Shown here piece by piece: positions 6,001 to 6,558 of a stretch of 6,558 nucleotides of DNA (its first letter is position 1; every line of letters begins with the position of its first letter). Where the stretch lies: positions 1 to 6,558 of the forward strand of contig JAQGPD010000280.1 in the NCBI GenBank assembly GCA_028293305.1. Direction: 5' to 3'. The DNA is from Verrucomicrobiales bacterium (GTDB taxonomy: Bacteria; Verrucomicrobiota; Verrucomicrobiia; Verrucomicrobiales; V1-33). Below the pieces are notes generated by a model that saw only the letters and a program-made list of their open reading frames with translations, did no database searches and was not told the origin of the DNA. Both the position numbers and the translations under genes were made by a program.

Positions 6001-6558
6001 TCAGGCCGGTGATGTTATTGCCGATGTGATCGAAAAGTTGTGAGGTGCTGTAAGTGACCAGACCGGTTTCCTGATCGCTGGGCAGCTGCACCGCGAAGGT
6101 GGCTTTGCCGGTGAAGAATTCGCCGAACCAGCTTCCGGGTTTGATGTCCGCGCGCGCCTCCAGCCGGCGGGCATCTCCGTCATAACGCAGGCGGGCATCG
6201 CCCAGCGGAATGCCCAACAAATCCGCCTCCGCCCAACCGGCCAGGACGATTTCATCCAGCTCATAAAGGTCGGTATTGATGGAGCGGCCGATGAGGGACG
6301 CGGGGTCCATTTTCAGACGGCCCAGGAGGCTTTCAATGGTTAGGCCCGACCAGACCGTGGCCGGATTTTCGCCGGGCATAATCACAGGATTCGGCGCGGG
6401 AATGTAGTAGGCCAACTGCCCGACAGTTTCCGTGGACGACAGGTCCTCCGCAAAGGCGGCAAAGGACGTCAGCCACGCGGCCGCGTTTTGATTGGGGATG
6501 AAAAGTTCGCCCCAGCTGGGCGGCAGGCCTTTGGTTAGCAATCGCGGCAGTGCCAGCT
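1..6558 (-). CDS. Giant modular secreted protein, partial at both ends (ASH domains, two Asp-box propellers, beta repeats)
   Basis: One reading frame on the minus strand is open for all 2185 codons from plus 6556 to 2, with no start or stop in the window. The frame was checked at many points along the length and stays in register. The product is rich in Thr, Ser, Gly, Ala, Asn and Leu, has short alternating beta-strand patterns throughout, and has a single cysteine (residue 1486, codon 2099-2101). Recognisable modules in order are two ASH-like Ig folds, an Asp-box propeller, a third ASH-like domain, a second Asp-box propeller, a fourth ASH-like domain and an InlB-like repeat, flanked on both sides by unassigned beta-rich repeats. 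Known proteins with these modules are exported or surface-attached; the signal peptide and any anchor would lie outside the window. I see no enzyme active site, so the function is unknown; binding, adhesion or scaffolding is an inference. The upstream neighbour, operon and regulation cannot be seen. Confidence 0.95.
2..259 (-). repeat. Degenerate beta repeat, copy 4, reaching the window edge (residues 2100-2185)
   Basis: It contains the strand IALPSLSIDGIG, the turn NSGG, then YIRFKRDRAG with the key arginine at residue 2128, and the strand TLSVIVRD. The order strand, S-G-G, Arg, Gly, strand matches copies 1 and 2. Its arginine is 138 residues after that of copy 3. The unit may be cut by the window edge. 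Confidence 0.4.
449..622 (-). repeat. Degenerate beta repeat, copy 3 (residues 1979-2036)
   Basis: It shows the strand FSITQG, then SLSLTRNGAG with the key arginine at residue 1990, followed by a strand GVGLSGVTM and a G-P-L-G turn. SLSLTRNGAG is very close to QLHLTRNSGG of copy 2. The unit is shorter than copies 1 and 2, and its borders are uncertain. Confidence 0.4.
1256..1540 (-). other. Divergent InlB B-repeat-like domain (residues 1673-1767)
   Basis: The strand LVVRTSPPSLSMSVGG is followed by a turn, then GQTLPLNAP, then the pattern VTYKFSNWTGAAGG, and it ends in SRLTEAVYRP. 'Y-x-F-x-x-W-x-G' followed, after an N-P loop, by 'x-A-x-Y/F' is the recognisable core of divergent InlB B-repeat (bacterial repeat) domains in secreted and surface proteins. 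The N-terminal half is longer than in a standard repeat. The function in known proteins is as a small beta-grasp-like spacer or adhesive module. Only one copy is visible. Confidence 0.58.
1541..1879 (-). other. ASH-like Ig-fold domain 4 (residues 1560-1672)
   Basis: This is the clearest ASH / choice-of-anchor-D copy. It has APQLDFGVQREGGNPVTL (the canonical 'L-x-F-G' opening), NLTVLNPTLSTVRIND (Asn-containing turn, then a strand), a G-S-F loop, the stretch TLNAGSSTVIPVTFSG, then HEAVLTVISDNP ('G-x-x-x-A-x-L-x-I-x-S-D-N-P' is a hallmark of the family), and the closing strand ARVRLSAIVQ. At about 113 residues it looks complete. It caps propeller 2 and connects it to the InlB-like segment. Confidence 0.8.
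2411..2434 (-). repeat. Asp-box 2c (residues 1375-1382, TTDGGATW)
   Basis: A full Asp-box match, preceded by the strand GQLLR. It lies 57 residues after box 2b, so this blade has an insertion of about 10 residues. Confidence 0.82.
2582..2605 (-). repeat. Asp-box 2b (residues 1318-1325, TTDSGATW)
   Basis: A full Asp-box match, preceded by the strand ARIYR, as is usual in BNR/YCF48-like blades. Confidence 0.82.
2711..2734 (-). repeat. Asp-box 2a, degenerate (residues 1275-1282, TLNRGTLW)
   Basis: It keeps T-x-N-x-G and the final Trp, but has Leu at the usual Thr/Ser position. It is in phase with the next box, 43 residues later. Confidence 0.6.
2846..3142 (-). other. ASH-like Ig-fold domain 3 between the propellers (residues 1139-1237)
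   Basis: The segment opens with LTLLDDQLELGFIP, then carries RTTGLTNVGTTTLNLTL (the N-x-G turn followed by a strand, as in the other ASH copies), the strand VTVTPATVSIPAGQT, a G-V-R-I-S strand, and closes with GSVEITATGFPQPLTIGIGGFV. The order and the length of about 99 residues fit an ASH / choice-of-anchor-D fold, though the opening is less canonical than in domains 2 and 4. It separates two propellers and probably acts as a spacer; it could also be called a generic bacterial Ig-like domain. Confidence 0.65.
3275..3298 (-). repeat. Asp-box 1d (residues 1087-1094, SANSGTTW)
   Basis: It matches S-x-N-x-G-x-T-W and lies 44 residues after box 1c. The preceding strand GLAVDSNGILLS is a typical blade strand. 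Confidence 0.78.
3407..3430 (-). repeat. Asp-box 1c (residues 1043-1050, SANGGSSW)
   Basis: It matches S-x-N-x-G-x-S-W and lies 48 residues after box 1b, one blade length. Confidence 0.78.
3551..3574 (-). repeat. Asp-box 1b (residues 995-1002, STDGGATF)
   Basis: A full match to S-x-D-x-G-x-T-F, with Phe instead of Trp at the end. It is preceded by the typical GDGGKLLR strand. Confidence 0.8.
3968..3991 (-). repeat. Asp-box 1a (residues 856-863, TTNQGVTW)
   Basis: It matches the Asp-box pattern with Asn in place of Asp and ends in the conserved Trp. It is the first blade marker of propeller 1. Confidence 0.75.
4097..4411 (-). other. ASH-like Ig-fold domain 2 (residues 716-820)
   Basis: The markers are PTVSFGQVAAG (the family's typical 'hydrophobic-x-F-G-x-V' opening), SSLLINTGLAPVDI (N-x-G turn followed by a strand), a P-S-G-V loop, the acceptor stretch TLAPGETRVVPLVYQP, then a G-x-L-x-Y strand and the closing strand TTTLAGSAV. 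At about 105 residues this is close to a complete domain of the family. It forms a tandem with domain 1 and leads straight into the first propeller. Its role is likely structural presentation of the propeller; that is an inference from the order of domains. Confidence 0.75.
4412..4759 (-). other. ASH / choice-of-anchor-D-like Ig-fold domain 1 (residues 600-715)
   Basis: The segment has the usual layout of bacterial ASH (ASPM-SPD-2-Hydin) or choice-of-anchor-D domains: an entry strand with an F-G pair (AFGTTFRG), then LPLTINNTGTARLTL, which is the classic 'hydrophobic, N-x-G, x, L-x-L' core, then the loop GASNYHLSQSSLSLTAGAS, and the late strand HTLNITFIAKGNG ending in QTVTLTAG. The length of about 115 residues is normal. 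Family knowledge says such Ig-like domains act as spacers or binding modules in large secreted proteins. It abuts the next ASH domain with almost no linker. Confidence 0.72.
4760..5020 (-). repeat. Degenerate beta repeat, copy 2 (residues 513-599)
   Basis: It starts with SGALEIPDFFRI, has the SGG turn, then LHLTRNSGG with the key arginine at residue 538, a strand AKLRIQAPQ, and the turn LTLFPG. It aligns by eye with copy 1: the two key arginines are 160 residues apart. It ends directly against the first ASH-like domain, with the strand DLFGAVQASG leading into it. Just before it, at plus 5120-5140, is the motif FNLPEGF, which has a twin in the C-proximal region. Leucine codons here are mixed CTC and CTG. 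Confidence 0.5.
5246..5500 (-). repeat. Degenerate beta repeat, copy 1 (residues 353-437)
   Basis: This unit begins with the strand SIDLGGFMRI, passes a glycine-rich turn (SGSNIGGDF), then shows FIVKRIAQNG, a strand VDLALRPAKVTFPG, and ends with SGDFGAQITLSGG. The same order of elements (strand, S/G-G turn, hydrophobic-x-x-x-Arg, Gly, strand, then a T-x-F-P-G-like turn) recurs at residues 513-599 and, more weakly, at 1979-2036 and 2100-2185. The key arginine is residue 378. The unit lies wholly inside the CTC-rich codon patch. The match was made by eye, so the repeat borders are approximate and no family name is claimed. Confidence 0.5.

Larger units (their letters stand above)
4760..6556 (-). 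other. Unassigned beta-rich N-proximal region (residues 1-599)
   Basis: This part precedes the first recognised domain. I do not recognise a named family over it. Residues 1 to about 230 mix short helical-looking stretches (for example ELFIPNQNAAAWLTSFAAF) with strands and could be the end of an upstream module. From about residue 230 the sequence becomes strongly beta-patterned, with repeated G-D-F and S-G-G turns and many Asn/Asp-Gly loops. Two units of a degenerate repeat (residues 353-437 and 513-599) lie in it and are listed separately. Codon choice changes abruptly inside it: residues 1-261 use mostly CTG for leucine, residues 262-448 almost only CTC. A passenger or stalk-like role is possible but not shown. 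Confidence 0.5.

Noticed and set aside
1..6558. CRISPR array, tRNA, rRNA, insertion sequence or intergenic regulatory site
   Set aside because: No direct DNA repeats with spacers, no recognisable RNA gene and no transposase or terminal inverted repeats were seen. The whole window is covered by one coding frame.

Overview
The window lies entirely inside one giant protein-coding gene on the minus strand. Reading the reverse complement from plus position 6556 down to position 2 gives 2185 consecutive sense codons with no stop. Neither the start nor the stop is in the window, so the real protein is longer than 2185 residues at both ends. I found no intergenic DNA, promoter, terminator, RNA gene, CRISPR array or mobile element. 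Open frames on the plus strand and in the other minus frames look like shadows of this gene, a common effect in GC-rich sequence.

The product (residue 1 = codon at 6556-6554) looks like a very large exported, beta-strand-rich, modular protein. In order: an unassigned beta-rich N-proximal region (residues 1-599, plus 4760-6556) that contains degenerate repeat units; two ASH / choice-of-anchor-D-like Ig-fold domains (600-715 and 716-820); a BNR/Asp-box (YCF48-like) beta-propeller (821-1138); a third ASH-like domain (1139-1237); a second Asp-box propeller (1238-1559); a fourth ASH-like domain (1560-1672); a divergent InlB B-repeat-like segment (1673-1767); and a C-proximal region (1768-2185, plus 2-1255) that returns to the same kind of degenerate beta repeat seen before the first ASH domain. 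Only one cysteine was found in all 2185 residues, which fits export.

The organism cannot be fixed from this sequence. GC-rich coding DNA, a very long secreted protein, and the mix of ASH-type, Asp-box and InlB-like modules are typical of large surface or secreted proteins in Verrucomicrobiota and related Planctomycetes-Verrucomicrobia-Chlamydiae bacteria; this is a moderate-confidence inference. No catalytic signature was recognised. An adhesive, scaffold or carbohydrate/protein-binding role is most plausible.

The points most worth following up are: a sharply bounded patch (about 5213-5773) where leucine is encoded almost only by CTC while the preceding part of the gene prefers CTG; the alternating propeller-ASH architecture with about 46-residue blade periodicity; and the flanking degenerate beta repeat, which may be an undescribed domain family.
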